From NCBI GenBank assembly GCA_022577435.1, contig JAKOON010000007.1:14168426-14232425 (forward strand): a stretch of DNA of 64,000 bases, in the 5' to 3' direction. Each line of letters opens with the position of its first letter. Positions within the stretch are counted from its first letter, which is position 1. This DNA comes from Embiotoca jacksoni. Lineage: Eukaryota; Chordata; Actinopteri; Embiotocidae. The notes beneath the pieces were generated by a model. It was not told the origin of the DNA. It searched no databases and saw only the letters and a list, made by a program, of their open reading frames with translations. The position numbers and the translations under genes are program-made. Shown here piece after piece: positions 11,273 to 23,900 of this stretch.

Positions 11273-14200
11273 CAGGTTTTACTCTGATCTGTTGGGGGTA
11301 GGACAGGTGCAAGTAGTCAGCTGCTGTAATGAAAGACTTGGTTGCTCTTCCTGTCACAGCATCCAGTCGCAGCCACTTTTACGCAGCCCACTACTCACCG
11401 TGCAAAGGGAGTGTGGGTTGAGCTAATACACTGTTAGAGAGTGAGGGTAAACCTGTGATCCAGAAAAAGCAAAGTGTATTGTCCGAACCCACTGACCCTC
11501 GGCTGAGGAGGTTTACATCCAATCTCTTTATAAGTTGTTCGGGTTGGAAAAAGAAGTAGCCTGCAGCTGAGGTGAGCAGCATCTGCAAAGTTATAGTAAA
11601 TGTTGAAGAATCAAACACTGAACAGAGCCAGCCAGTTCTCTCTCATGTTAATTTTGGTACTTTTAACTCATCAAAAAAAAAATCTCCATACTAACATGCT
11701 AATGTTCAGTAAGAATCATGCTCACAAGCTTCATGTGTTAGCATGCTAATTCATTGGCAAAGATATACACACAAGTACGGCTGAGGCTGATGGGAATGTG
11801 ATAAGTTTGACAGGTAGATATTGGACAAATTATAATTGTGATCTGCTGCTAGCGCAAGATGAAGACAAATCTCTGTATCACTGTTGTGTGTTATAACCTT
11901 CTGACATGTGGCTACTAACCTCACCTCAGCAGGCACAACCCAGGTGGCTACTGCCTTCAGCAAACTGGCACCCACAGTTAAGACAAAAATCAACAGAAAT
12001 CCTGTTTCAGATGAACCGTGTACACAGAGCTGTTGATTGAGACATAATATGATCATGATTTTTGTCATGTGTGTGTATTGTGTCCAGACATCTTCAACAT
12101 CACTGTGAACTTAATTATCAAATCATTGCGCCTAAAAATGTTTCATGTGAAATTTGGTTATAACTCTTTATTCTTCTTCCAGGTGTTCAGAGGCACAATA
12201 GTAGATGCTGCGGAATTTGATCCCAGTGCTGATGCTGAGACCCTTTTCAATGCTATGAAAGGAATTGGTGAGTTCCTCACTCTTCTGTGATTTTTGGCCA
12301 TGGAGGTTTAAAGGTCATCTTTCATCTTTTCATATTGTGTCAACTGAATTATCAAAAAAGAAACTCCCCACAGCAGCCGGTGCAATCTGAGATCAGTTTT
12401 CGGGCTGTGACAGACATGGTTGAAAATGTTCCTTTGTGTTCTTCAGGTAGTGACAAAGAGGCCATCTTGGACCTGGTCACCTCTCGAAGCAACGCACAGA
12501 GGCAGGAGGTCATTGCAGCGTACAAATGCAGCTTTGGAAAGGTACATAAATACATTTTCAGAGATGGTTTACATATCATGTCATACAGTTACTGAAGTTT
12601 TACACAGTACTTTGAATTTAAATTTTTATTTTTTATTTTTTTATAATGCTCTTTCATCAGGACTTGATTGAAGATCTAAAATATGAGCTCACAGGAAAAT
12701 TTGAGCGTCTCATTGTCAGTCTGATGAGAACACCGGCCTACCATGATGCCAAAGAAATCCATGATGCAGTCAAAGTAAGACATATATATATATATATATA
12801 GTCTTACTCAGATTCTTTCTCACGCCAGTCACACTTAGTGAAGCAAAAGCTATTTCTTATTAAACTTCATATTTCGTTTGAAGGGATCCGGAACAAATGA
12901 GAGATGCCTGATTGAGGTCCTATCATCCAGAAACAACCAGCAGATACACGACATGGTTGCAGCGTACAAGGATGGTAAGAGATGGTTAAATAAGTAAACA
13001 GATGATGTGTTAGCGTCTGGCAGCATTTCACATTGATCTGTGTGTCTCCAGCCTACGGCACCGATGTAGAGGAGGATATAATCATGGACACTTCAGGTCA
13101 CTTTAAGAAGATGCTGGTTGTTTTACTTCAGGTCAGTTCACTGAGGAGTTGATGTTATCAGCAGCGAAGCATCCTGTCAACCACACAGTGACTGTTTGAA
13201 CCACAGTGCCTTCAAACACTGACTGATCGGCAGTGTGTTGTTTCGGTCTGATGCTTCCAGGGGACCAGAGATGAGTCCGGAGTGGTGGATGCAGACCTGG
13301 TGGAGCAGGATGCACAAGTGAGAAATAGAACATTTTATTTTTGACTTCATACAGTTTACAGAAAAATGTCATCGCAACATAAGAAAGGAATACTGTTTTT
13401 GAAAGTAACATATTTATGACAGTGTTAAATATATTGTGTCTTTGTGATTAATGACATTATTAAGACAATCAAAACATGTATCAATAACAAAAAAAACAAC
13501 CTGTAACTCAAATTATGGAAATCCACAGCTATGATAGCAGCTCTGAGACACTGTACTCAAGAAAAGTGGTGGTTTTACAAAATGCTAACTTCGGCACACT
13601 AATAACAGTGCTGTCCTAACATGCTGACATTTTGCAGCTGTAATAATTACCTTAGTTTAGCCTGCCAACATTTTTTAATTAAGGTGAAACACTAAGTGCA
13701 GTTGGGGCTGATTTTAATTTTATTCTTTTTGCAAGTATTTGATCACAAACCAAAGTACTGGGCAATCACACATTTCAGCCTCATGGTGGCAGTAGAGTCA
13801 GAGAAAAGTCAGCTGGATTCCTGTTCTGAGAAACATGGATGTTTTTCTTGGTATTTCATCCACCAATAGTCAAAGTTGCCAGAATGCCTAAAAACAATGC
13901 ACATATAATATTAATTTAAATAGTAAATAGTAAATATTACTGTGGCTCTAATGACCTTATCTGTAACATTTGTTTTGAGTTATTTCAGCCTTATGCAATC
14001 CATATTTTCTCACCTCCACATAGGACCTGTATGCAGCGGGGGAGGAGCAGTGGGGGACCGACGAAGCCAAATTCATCATGATCCTGGGAAACCGCAGTGT
14101 GACCCACCTCCGCATGGGTGAGCACAGCTCTCAGGGAAATTAACACAACAGTGAGGCATCCAAGACATTCCCACTGTGACCTGAAGTCTCTCTGGAGTTA

Positions 14201-17200
14201 AAGGCACATTAAAAGCTGATGTCAGAGTGTAATGGTGTTAATTATTCAGAGTAACCCTCCTCTACTACTGTACATTACTGAAGACCTGCCACTCAGAGCT
14301 GAACTTTAAATATGTGTCACAGATAATATGTGTCACAGAACAGATGACAGAGGAAGAAAGAACATTTAAGTTCTGATGAAGTTGATTTGATACATGCTCG
14401 TCCCTTTTGTAGATATTTACAGACAGCATCAGTCCTAACAGTTCTGTAAGGCTGCACTTCAAGCTCGAGGCTACTGTCAGCATGCCAACATGCTCACAAT
14501 GACACAATGCTGATGTTCAGATTTTTAACTAGGTTAACAATTTTCCTCTAATCTGGTTTAGAGAATGAGAATAATAACATGCTGTTGTCTGTTTGTTTAG
14601 TTTTTGATGCATATGAAAAGATCGCAGAGCTGTGCATCGAAGACAGCATTAAGAACGAGCTGTCTGGAGACTTTGAGAGGCTGATGCTGGCTGTTGGTAA
14701 GAAATACACTGAAAGTACCACTTTACAATGACGTGGGGAGTCAAGTTGTTCATTTAACACAGTGCTCGCTTCTGCTATTTTCTCTCAGTCCAGTGCATAA
14801 GGAGTGTTCCCATGTTCTATGCCAAGCGCCTTTACAAGTCAATGAAGGTAAACACGAGCCATTCAGTATTTGTTGACAGATCTGCCTCGTCAGCACAGCC
14901 ATAATGACACATTTTGTCTTCTTAGTGACAGTCTGCAGTCTGTGTTTTTCAATGATATTTAAAATGGGTCAGGACTACTCATTGCTTTGCTGTTTTTATT
15001 TCCAGGGTCTCGGTACAGCTGACAACAATCTGATCCGCATCATGATTTCCCGCTCTGAAATCGACATGTTGGACATTCGAGAGTGTTTCCGCCTCAGATA
15101 CGAGAAGTCACTTTATAACATGATAAAGGTGCGAAAACAGCTAACTTGTTTTATTCACACTAAGTATGTGAATGTAATACAACTTGACTTTGTGTAATCC
15201 AGGATGATACATCAGGGGATTACAAGAGGACTCTGCTCAACCTGTGTGGAGGAGATGATGAGTAAGTTATAGTTTGGCTGCGAACTAAAGCAGGAACCAG
15301 ATGGGACGGTAGAGCACCACTTTTCAGGACTTACTGTATTTTTTGAGATAGTAGAACTCCTATAAAAGTTAGTGGAAGACGTTTGTTGTCACAGTAGTGG
15401 TGCATGACATCTAGTTGGTGAACTGTGTATTGATTCAAAGTGAAGGAAACCTGTAGCAGAGAGGTTAGGTTAGGTTAGGTAGTTACTTTATTAATCCCCG
15501 AGGGGACATTTTTTTCGCTACAGCAGCATACAGAAGCAATAAGATAATAATAGAACAATAGAAAAGCAATAAAATAGCAATAAAATAGCAGTAAAAATAT
15601 AAAATATGAACATAAAATATAAAATGCACAGTATATACAGTACAGTATATATCTATATATATTATATACAAACAACCAAGAAACACAGTCAACAGTATTA
15701 TTGTTATGTGAGAGCTTATTTTGTAACACATTCCTCTTTCTAGAAATGTAGCCACGATGTACCGCTTGATGTTTTGGCTTTGCTGAGTGTGCCTTGTTGT
15801 GTCAAACTGATCATTACAGCTTAGCTGGAGAGTTCTTCCCTGAAGCTGCTCAGATAGCCTACAAGATGTGGGAATTAAGTGCCATGACCAAAGTGCAGGT
15901 TTGGGCCCCATTTGCTCCCACTTTAGATGTGTCATTGCATGTTTGGCTTGGCAGTGCCTTGCATCTCAGTTACCTACTGGCCCTGCAATGATGTGCTTCA
16001 AGCATTGCCACAAACTTGTGCTGATAACACTGCCATGTTTGCACAGTGAAGGCTTTGTCTAACTCTGGATATGATCAGAATGCTGTTCTCTGAATTACAA
16101 ATAGTTTTTGTTGTAATGCACTCTCTAAACCAGCGTTTGGAAAAGGGAATGTCAAAAAAATATCAGCATTTTTGTCAACAAAAGGCTGTTTCACTTACGC
16201 TTTATAAACCGGAGCTGTTTCTCTGCCTACCAACCTTTTCATTGTTGGTGGTGTCATGAATTATAACCCCAAGAGGCCACCCTCCCCCGCAAATGTCAAG
16301 AGATTATTATCATACAACTTTGTGTTGTGTGCTGTTTCATAATTATTATCAGCTAAATAATCTCTGAACAAAAAAAAACCGTTTTGTGAAAATGTTTCCG
16401 TTTTGCATGCTCTGCAGACCTCTGTGTGTTTATTTCTTTAAGCTTTCAGATCTGGTGTATTTAATTCAAGGATGATAGTGTCAGATATCAAACTCCTTCT
16501 TACTTTGCCACTTTACATCACGTTTGTTTGTATGCATAAGCACTGATTTTCTTCCTATTTTGTAATTTCCGCTACCTCAGCTCAGGCCTACACTTCGCCC
16601 TGCGCCTGATTTTGATCCTGCTGCTGATGCACAAGCACTGAGGAAAGCTATGAAGGGATTCGGTATGCAACCCTCATAACTAAAACACACTGAACAGTTT
16701 TACAAATCAAATTTTTATAACTGTTACGTCTTCTTTCTTGAACACAGGAACAGATGAAGATGCAATCATTGACATTGTTGCACAGAGAAGCAATGCCCAG
16801 AGGCAAGAGATCCGACAGACCTTCAAATCCCTCCTGGGAAGGGTGAGACACGTGAAAATAAATCAGGAATATGTGAAGGCTCTCATGAGTTACGAAGTGC
16901 TTGTGGCAACTTTCTCTCAACTCACTGTTTGATCATCTCCCAGGATCTGATGAAGGACCTGAAGTCTGAACTTTCAAAGAACTTAGAGCGGCTGGTCATC
17001 GGGCTCATGTTGACCCCAGCTGAGTTTGATGCCAAAATGATGAGAAAGGCAATGGAGGTAAAGCAGGAGTTGAGCTAAAAAAAAAAACCCACTGATTTGA
17101 TTTATTTCTGAAGTCTGATTCCCGACAGATGAACTGCTGTAATATTTAATTTATATATGTGGTACAGACAGGGGAGCTCATGGGTCAGATTTATCCCTCA

Positions 17201-20200
17201 TGTTAACTGTTTTCCAGGCCTGTGATGGTTGATGCTTGGTACAGAGGGTTATAGTTGGTGCCTGAACGTCATGGCAATTACACAGAAAGTATTTGGTAAT
17301 CAAATGACTTTATTTATAACTTATCAAGTACTGACTGGATTTCCTTACAGTATGTAGCAAACCGGACTCCTCCTTTACTCTGAACAGACAAGAGCAATAC
17401 AGTGTTTCACCATTTTCTATCCTGCTTTTATTCATTTTAAAGCAGTTGAATTTAATCATTTTCTGCCTTTGAATGGTCAACTGAACTGCGAATCAGTCTG
17501 TTTTAGCTTTTATATTTGTCACTGATTCACAGGCATAAGGTGATCAGCATAGAGTTAGGAAAGTTTTTCATTAAAATACAAATGATTTTAAAAATAGGCA
17601 CAGAAAACAGCAAAATCTGGATATTGTCTCTACATATGAGGAGGCACAGCCCATATGTACTCTCTTCCTAGATGTTTGATATGGGTTTTGTCTGGCTTTA
17701 TTTTTTTGTTGTTGCTTTTGTTAAACTCCTCTGTCTCTTCAGGCTTAAAACTCTTTATTTTAACAGGGGGCCGGGACAGATGAACACGCTCTGATCGAGA
17801 TCCTGGTTACCAGGAGCAACGAGGAAATACAAGCCATGAATGCTGCCTATCAGCATGGTGAGTTTAGACACCAAAGTCAGACTTTAAAATGATTCTTGTT
17901 CTTTTACAGTACATTCAACATATCATATTCCCTCACTTCACAGCCTATAAGAAGTCTCTGGAGGAAGCCATTCAGTCAGACACATCAGGCCAGTTCTGTC
18001 GCATCCTTGTTTCTCTTGTGCAGGTAACGCCCTTCATCATGAGAACTCAGTCTGTGTTTAATTTCCACACCCACTCACTGTTTGTGTTCTCTGTCACAGT
18101 CTGCATAAAGGTTATTTAATCACCTCTATAAATGTCTTTCATTATGTATTGGCATACATGTGGTAAAAAAAAAATGAATATGCTTGTGGTTAACCACTGA
18201 TATTTAACAGATAATAGTTAAGCATCACTAATAATTTACATGTAACTCTCTTTGCAATGTTCAGGGTGCAAGAGAGGAGGGTCAAGCAGATGTGGAACGA
18301 GCTAATGCAGACGCTCAGGTGATTTAGTGTATGACTCATGTAAGATTTGACTGTGTTGAAATATGGGATGGAGGAATTAAGGATTTAAATGTTTGTTCCT
18401 GTTGTTCTTCCTGGACTTACCAGGAACTTACCGATGCATGCAATGCAGAGTCGGATGACATGGAGATGAAGTTCATGAGTATTCTGTGCACCAGGAGCTT
18501 CCCCCATCTCAGGAGAGGTAAAGGTCCAAACAGATAGGTCACAACCGTCAACTGATTTTAAATATAGATGTAGTAGATATAGTATGCATATTTGAATTTC
18601 AATAATAAAATGGAGTGAACTGATCACAGTCTTCACTATTTACAGTGTTCCAGGAGTTTGTCAGACACACAAACAAGGACATTGAACAGATTATTAAGAA
18701 GGAAATGTCGGGAGATGTGAAGAACTCCTTTTATGCAATAGGTAATAAATGTTTTTGACCTTAAGCTTGATTATATTTTACTTTGAAGTGTGTCACAGTT
18801 GATATTGCTGACAGCATCTATTCTGAGTCCCTCTGAGCCCCTCTCTTGCTCTCTCTGTCCTTTGCAGTCCGCAGTGTGAAGAACCAGCCCTCTTATTTTG
18901 CAGACCGCTTGTACAAAGCCATGAAGGTACTGTGTTCAGTGCTTTGAATGTGGCAAGTTGTATAATTCTAACTGCAAGCCTGCAGCATGTCATCAACAAT
19001 AGTGATACGGTCATATTTGTTGGCGCATGTAATATATTTAGGTTTTGTGTTCTTTTTCAGAAGTACTTAGTGCTCACAGACAGTTGCAGCTACCGTAACT
19101 ACATCAGAATAAACACAGTATCCATTCATCTCGCCTGCAGGGTCTTGGTACAGACGACAGAGCGCTGATCCGCATCATGGTGTCCCGTAGCGAGATTGAC
19201 CTTTTCAACATTCGTAAAGAGTTCAAGGAAACACACGAAGCCTCCCTTCATGAATTCATCCAGGTAGAATCTATGATCGTAAGTCTGAATCTTTGTCTAC
19301 TAACATCCTGGTTGGTTTGCCGTGTTCTCATCTGGCCTGCGTGTTTCGGTGGAGTTTCTGTCTCATCGTTTGAGTCTGCGTAAGTGTGTGTTGCACATCC
19401 TTCTGCTGCTGCTGTGGTGGGGTGGTGGGGCACGGTAATCTATAGCTTTCTGCGGTGGACTACGGGTCTGTGGTTACTGCACAGCTGTTTAGGAATTTCC
19501 CTCTGCATGCCTAACTTCCTCTGTGTATCTGCTGTGTGATTGGCTGGCATCTGCAGAGACAGGAACTTCCTAAAAGCAGTTCTATAATAATTTACAGATG
19601 ACACCAATACAGACGAGCAAGTAGGACGCCTGGGATTGGCTTTGTCAGAAATATTATCAGATTACACAACAGCAAGGATTGCTTTATATTGTTTATTCTG
19701 AAATGTGTATAATGTGTGAAAAAAATTATATTTTTGTACATAAAGTTTTTCGAGTTGTGTAGTTTGGATCAGCAAGACAGTGTTTTTACTAGCATATCTT
19801 TAGTTTGTAGATTTCAGCTGCAAAAGACATTTTGAGTTGATCAGTTTGTCAAACATTAAGTCTGAGTATTTATTTAATTTACAGAAATGTAAGTTTCACT
19901 GACATCCAGAGTAAAAAAACTGTATCAAGAAATAGTTTGACATTTTGGGAAATATTTCGTTTGTCGCTGAGAGTTATGTAGGAACATTCATATACATCTC
20001 ATGACTTCACTGTAAATTCACCTACCAGCACATCTAAAGCTACCAGCAGCACATTTAGATGTGCTGGTAGGCTCATTATAGTTCCTTTAGAACAGGCCAC
20101 ACTGGCTGTTTCCCCTTGTTTTTAGTCTTTATGCTAAGCCAAACTAAGTTAACCAGTTTTTCTGTTTAGTTTTATATTTAACATACAGATGTGAAAAAGC

Positions 20201-20565
20201 TATCTTACTGTACAGTCATACTGTACATATAAGCAGGTGTAATTCCCAAAATGAGGAACTATTCCTTTAAAAAGATTTTCCATAATCTTGATGATAATTA
20301 GAAATTAGAAATCCAGTGTCAGCTAATTTAAAGGGTAATTCTACTTTTAAATCTTTTATTGATTAAAGTGTTTTGCAGTTTTGCCAGAAACAAACTCTGC
20401 TTTTCATTTCCAGCTCTGTGGTGACCAAATGTCAGCAGACATGATGAAAACAGTATTTTCCATTAATTCAGGCTCCTGCTGTGTGTCTTTTCTGTCCTCG
20501 TTCAGGGTGATACCTCGGGAGACTACCGTAAAACCCTGCTGCGTCTCTGTGGAGGGGAAGATTGA
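10200..20565 (+). CDS. anxa6: Annexin A6 (eight-repeat annexin)
   Basis: Ca2+-dependent phospholipid-binding protein of plasma and endosomal membranes. Coding exons: 10200-10202, 12183-12267, 12447-12541, 12661-12774, 12884-12974, 13052-13131, 13261-13317, 14024-14117, 14601-14696, 14789-14847, 15006-15128, 15203-15261, 15820-15898, 16581-16662, 16748-16842, 16944-17057, 17767-17857, 17944-18023, 18265-18318, 18424-18517, 18646-18741, 18868-18926, 19141-19263, 20506-20565. The sum is 1983 nt, giving 660 residues (human 667/673). All sites are GT-AG and all phases close. The eight repeats show type-II Ca2+ loops: KGIGSD, GSGTNE, QWGTDE, KGLGTAD, KGFGTDE, GAGTDE, KGLGTDD. The linker FFPEAAQIAYKMWELSA separates the halves. 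The ATG codon alone makes up the coding part of its exon. The small VAAEIL segment that is optional in human is absent (short intron 18319-18423). The C-terminus is LCGGED. Confidence 0.97.
11176..11271. repeat. (CA)n microsatellite in anxa6 intron
   Basis: About 96 bp of uninterrupted CA dinucleotide, the longest pure CA tract in the window. It generates spurious HT/CV-repeat open frames on both strands. Confidence 0.95.
11670..12010. repeat. Dispersed teleost repeat (GCATGCTAA / CTGAGGCTGATGGGAATG family), copy 1
   Basis: The segment contains TTAGCATGCTAATTCATTGG and GGCTGAGGCTGATGGGAATG followed by GATAAGTTTGACAGGTA. I recognise this as an interspersed repeat abundant in percomorph genomes. 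A diverged relative lies at about 13.55-13.89 kb in the same gene. Boundaries and class are not certain. Confidence 0.5.
13540..13890. repeat. Dispersed teleost repeat, copy 2 (diverged) in anxa6 intron
   Basis: It shares with the 11.7-kb copy the order CTAACATGCTGACATTTTGC, AAGTGCAGTTGGGGCTGAT and TATTTGATCACAAACCAAAG. It continues with CCTCATGGTGGCAGTAGAG and AAAGTCAG, an arrangement typical of this family. It fills most of the 0.7-kb intron before the exon at 14024. A third short fragment (CATGCCAACATGCTCAC) lies near 14475-14520. Confidence 0.5.
15462..15640 (-). mobile_element. Retroposon 3' end with GGTTA microsatellite tail (minus orientation)
   Basis: Read on the minus strand it runs TTTTACTGCTATTTTATTGC, then CTGTATGCTGCTGTAGCG, an A-run, the hairpin CCCCTCGGGG, ATTAATAAAGTAACTAC and finally (CTAAC)n. 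The same order occurs on the plus strand at 44987-45110, so these are two copies of one family. The hairpin, AATAAA and terminal microsatellite suggest the 3' end of a LINE or SINE. Confidence 0.65.
19926..20275. mobile_element. Non-autonomous element with imperfect terminal inverted repeats (TTTGACATTTTGGGAAATA type)
   Basis: The left end reads AGTTTGACATTTTGGGAAATA and the right end AATTCCCAAAATGAGGAACTATTCC, its imperfect complement. Internal blocks (CTACCAGCACATCTAAAG, GTTTTTAGTCTTTATGCTAAGC, CATACAGATGTGA) match a repeat I know to be common in percomorph fish. It sits in the last anxa6 intron. It carries an unusual perfect hairpin, listed separately. Confidence 0.6.
20021..20071. repeat. 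Perfect 18-bp inverted repeat with 15-nt loop
   Basis: The arms 20021-20038 and 20054-20071 are exact reverse complements (left arm CCTACCAGCACATCTAAA). The loop is 20039-20053. It lies within the inverted-repeat element in the last intron of anxa6. Confidence 0.95.
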
Positions 20566-20965
20566 GCCCGTCATGTCCCTGCAGCATCGTTCTCCGACTT
20601 CAGTGACCACAGGATAAGCCTGTTCACATAGTACAACTGTGGTGGTTAAAATCAGTAAAAAGTCAGTGATCCTTACTGCTGCCAGTTCTCAGCCAAATCA
20701 AGTGACCTTTGACCTCTCAGCCTCGTAAGCCCCATTTCTGCTGATCTTGCTGTCTGGCAGGATGATGTCTCTCTTTTTTTTTTACAGTGTTATATGTAAC
20801 ATGAAGATGTTCCCATTAATGTAGAATGGTGCTTCACACACAGCAGAGTAGTAGGCGCTCCAGTAGTGCCTTCAGATTGTAAGCCGTCCAATGAGTCCTG
20901 TGACTTTAAGGTATCACGTACATAGAATAAATATAAATACAATTAAAAAAAATACAATTAAAAAA
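20566..20965 (+). other. anxa6: anxa6 3' UTR with poly(A) signal
   Basis: About 400 bp of non-coding sequence follow the TGA. A canonical AATAAA at 20936-20941 is followed by an A-rich stretch, so cleavage is expected near 20955-20970. Confidence 0.7.
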
Positions 20966-20969
20966 CGGT

Positions 20970-23900
20970 GTCTTTTCTCTGTCTTCTTACATTTTAATAC
21001 AATCTCCTTTATTGCATAGCAACAGAACACATATTCTCTTGCTGTACAGTATGTGTAATGGGTGGGTCCCTGGTTTCTGTTTGGCAGAGCTATTCAATGA
21101 TTAACTATGTTGATACTGGCAGTAACATTGCTTTGAGAAAAATAGGAACTAGAATATTTAACATCAGGAAACTCCCACTCCAATTCAAAGTCTCTTCTGC
21201 TTCACAAACTCTAAAATACCCACAAATCATCGTTGCTCCTAGAAGTGTAGTGCAAATACAACATTTTATTCAAACTAATATTTCAATTATTGGACTATAA
21301 AACTAGCATTCAGTACAAGATAAGTATCCCAAATCTAAAGAAACCAGGCTCATATTAGTTATTACAGCCCCTTCATTTCTTCGTATTCAAAAACACTGCT
21401 GAGGTATAGCATGGCTGAACAGATACCTATACATCATTAATTTAAAAGACGATTTGTCATTCACACTTCTCTGTATTAATGTGTCACTTTTACACTTCAC
21501 TTCATGCGTCTCAGTTGCACTTGTGTACTTGTTAATGCCGAAGAAAAGCGCAAGACAGCTCGTCTCTGTTCCTGCTGCTGTCTCAGTTCACTGCGTATGT
21601 GTGAGTGCAGCTGTTGTCAGGCCATTTTGAGTTAAAAGAGGAAAGAAGAAAAAAAAAAAAAAGATGTATGTGGCGAGGAAATCCCCTGCAGTACGCCAAA
21701 TGCCTCGGCAACAAAGAGTCTGCAGCAGTCAGTCACACTGCTTTTAATGGCACACCCAACCTGAAATTGCTCTATTTGATGATAATTACAAGAGATTAAG
21801 AGATTACTTCAATAGCAGTTTGTTAATATCAATATACCATACAAACTGGTCTCGAATTTCCCTTTTGATAGCTGGGGGAATTTATACTGTGGCAATGTTC
21901 AGTTTGTTCAGCATGAATCAAATAGACTGGAGTTTACATATTTCAAAGAGTCAGTTTGACTTTTCATCTACAGTCTCCATGACGGGTAGCATCATGACCT
22001 GATCATGCAAAGACGCCATATACTGTTTACTCTACGGCCTACTCTATCTGTAAATGTTAGCATGGTTTACAGGTCGTCTGTGCACTTCTTTACCATAAAA
22101 TGTGCCATATGAGTGTCTCTTTTTATCATTCAGCTTTCTCTGCAGTATACGTGCTGCCAGCTATTGTACACAAATTATTTAAGCGTATGCAGTCTTCTGT
22201 TCATGCGTTGCTGTGTTACCCAGTGAAGGCAGGCCACACAGTTGGACACACATCAGGTTCTGTTCAGGCTGAGCCTACAGTATCAGGCCATTGGGTTATG
22301 GGAATTCCCCAAGTCTCACAGTGAAATTGCTTCCCCCCTATTCACCAGTTTCCTTAAAAAGTGCCTCTCCGACACGAGCTGAATGTGTGGGTGAGTTGTT
22401 GTTTATTGGTTTTAACATTTCCGAGGTAGCTAGAATAGTTTTGATTTGTCTATTATCTGTATCACTGTATATTTTCTTTTTTTTTCTTTTTTTGTATTCC
22501 AAGATGCGTTAAAATCATTTTATGTCGTCACTGAAATAAGTGTAGTTGCCCTTTGGAGCATAACATAGCAGGCAAATTTCACTAAATGCTAAAAACAAAC
22601 ACAATTCGCTCTATAATTGTCTTGTTTTTACTGCCTCTACTATGCAATTGCTATTTAATCCTATAGTCCAAAGACAGAAACGGCTGTTAATGCTATGTTT
22701 TTTAATTTTCAGTTTAAATTTATTTAAACATAATTATATACGATAAGAAATGAAGATAAAATAACCCAAAGAGTAGCTTAAAAACAATAGATGTATTCAT
22801 TCTCATTAATATAAATGATACTGTATATAAACCTAAGAACTGTACTTGACAATCTGCTACACCAGTTTTGAACTACATAAAGTCTAGATTTGATATTAAA
22901 AAAATGTATATAAGCAGCTTGTTAAAAGTTGAAATGGAAACATATCTGCACATGTAGTCTTGTTTTTTGGGATTGTAAAAGAGACTGAGCAGTGATTATG
23001 TCCCTGATTTAATGTTTTGTGAGGACAGCTGGAGTCACTGCCCGACAAACAAAAGGACATTTTGTATTAAGGAGTGCAGAGATAATGACTATCAGCTGCT
23101 AATTTCTGCTGCTCTGAGATGGGAGACTGGACTGTCCCGGTGTCTCAGCAGGGTGAGGTGCATACTTGTGACACAGTGGGGCTTCAATCTGATGATTCCC
23201 TGTTCGCGCAAGTCATCTGCATCTCCTCGTTTTGTGCAACGAGGAAAAGGCTTTAAAATGTTTAGAAAAGTAGAAAATGTTTAGCAAAGTGTTTAATTTG
23301 TAACCCAGCAGGATGAAATGATGGGCGACATTTCCTGTATCCTCAGAGTCATCAGCCTGTTTATTATTTCAGCTCACCACAGCAGCCTGAGGTGGAAACA
23401 CTGTGCACCCTCTAGTACGGACAAGGTGTTTGGTGGCAGGAACAGGACTGAGGAAAAAACAACTTCTTTGTGAGAGCCAGACGAGCTGTGAGTTTGCTTT
23501 TTCCTGCAGCCATCAAATGGCTCTCTGGGGGACACATTCACACATTTTGCCAGCATTTTCTGGCCAATGACACAGTACATCCAGCTGTGTGTGTGTATAT
23601 GTGTGCCTGTTGTTTGGTTGTTGTATTGTGGGTTTTCACTTAAATCTAAAACAGTTTAGGATGAATCTTTTGTAATATAATGCTTATAGCCTGCCTACTC
23701 GCTCATTCTCTTTCTTTACAGTAAGATTTTCTTTCAGAGGTTAAGTCAAAGACACAAAGGAGTCTAGATCAAAACTATTGACTGTGAAGGGTCCTTCTGT
23801 GGTTAAAGAGTATGGCATTTTTCATGAAAAACTATGACTAAACTGGTTTCTCTGTTCGGGCCCATGGCAGGTTTAAAATTGTTCTTCAGCGACGCAGTAT

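Noticed and set aside
11064..11426. Open frames with long HTHTHT or CVCVCV runs
   Set aside because: They are produced by the (CA)n microsatellite in an anxa6 intron.
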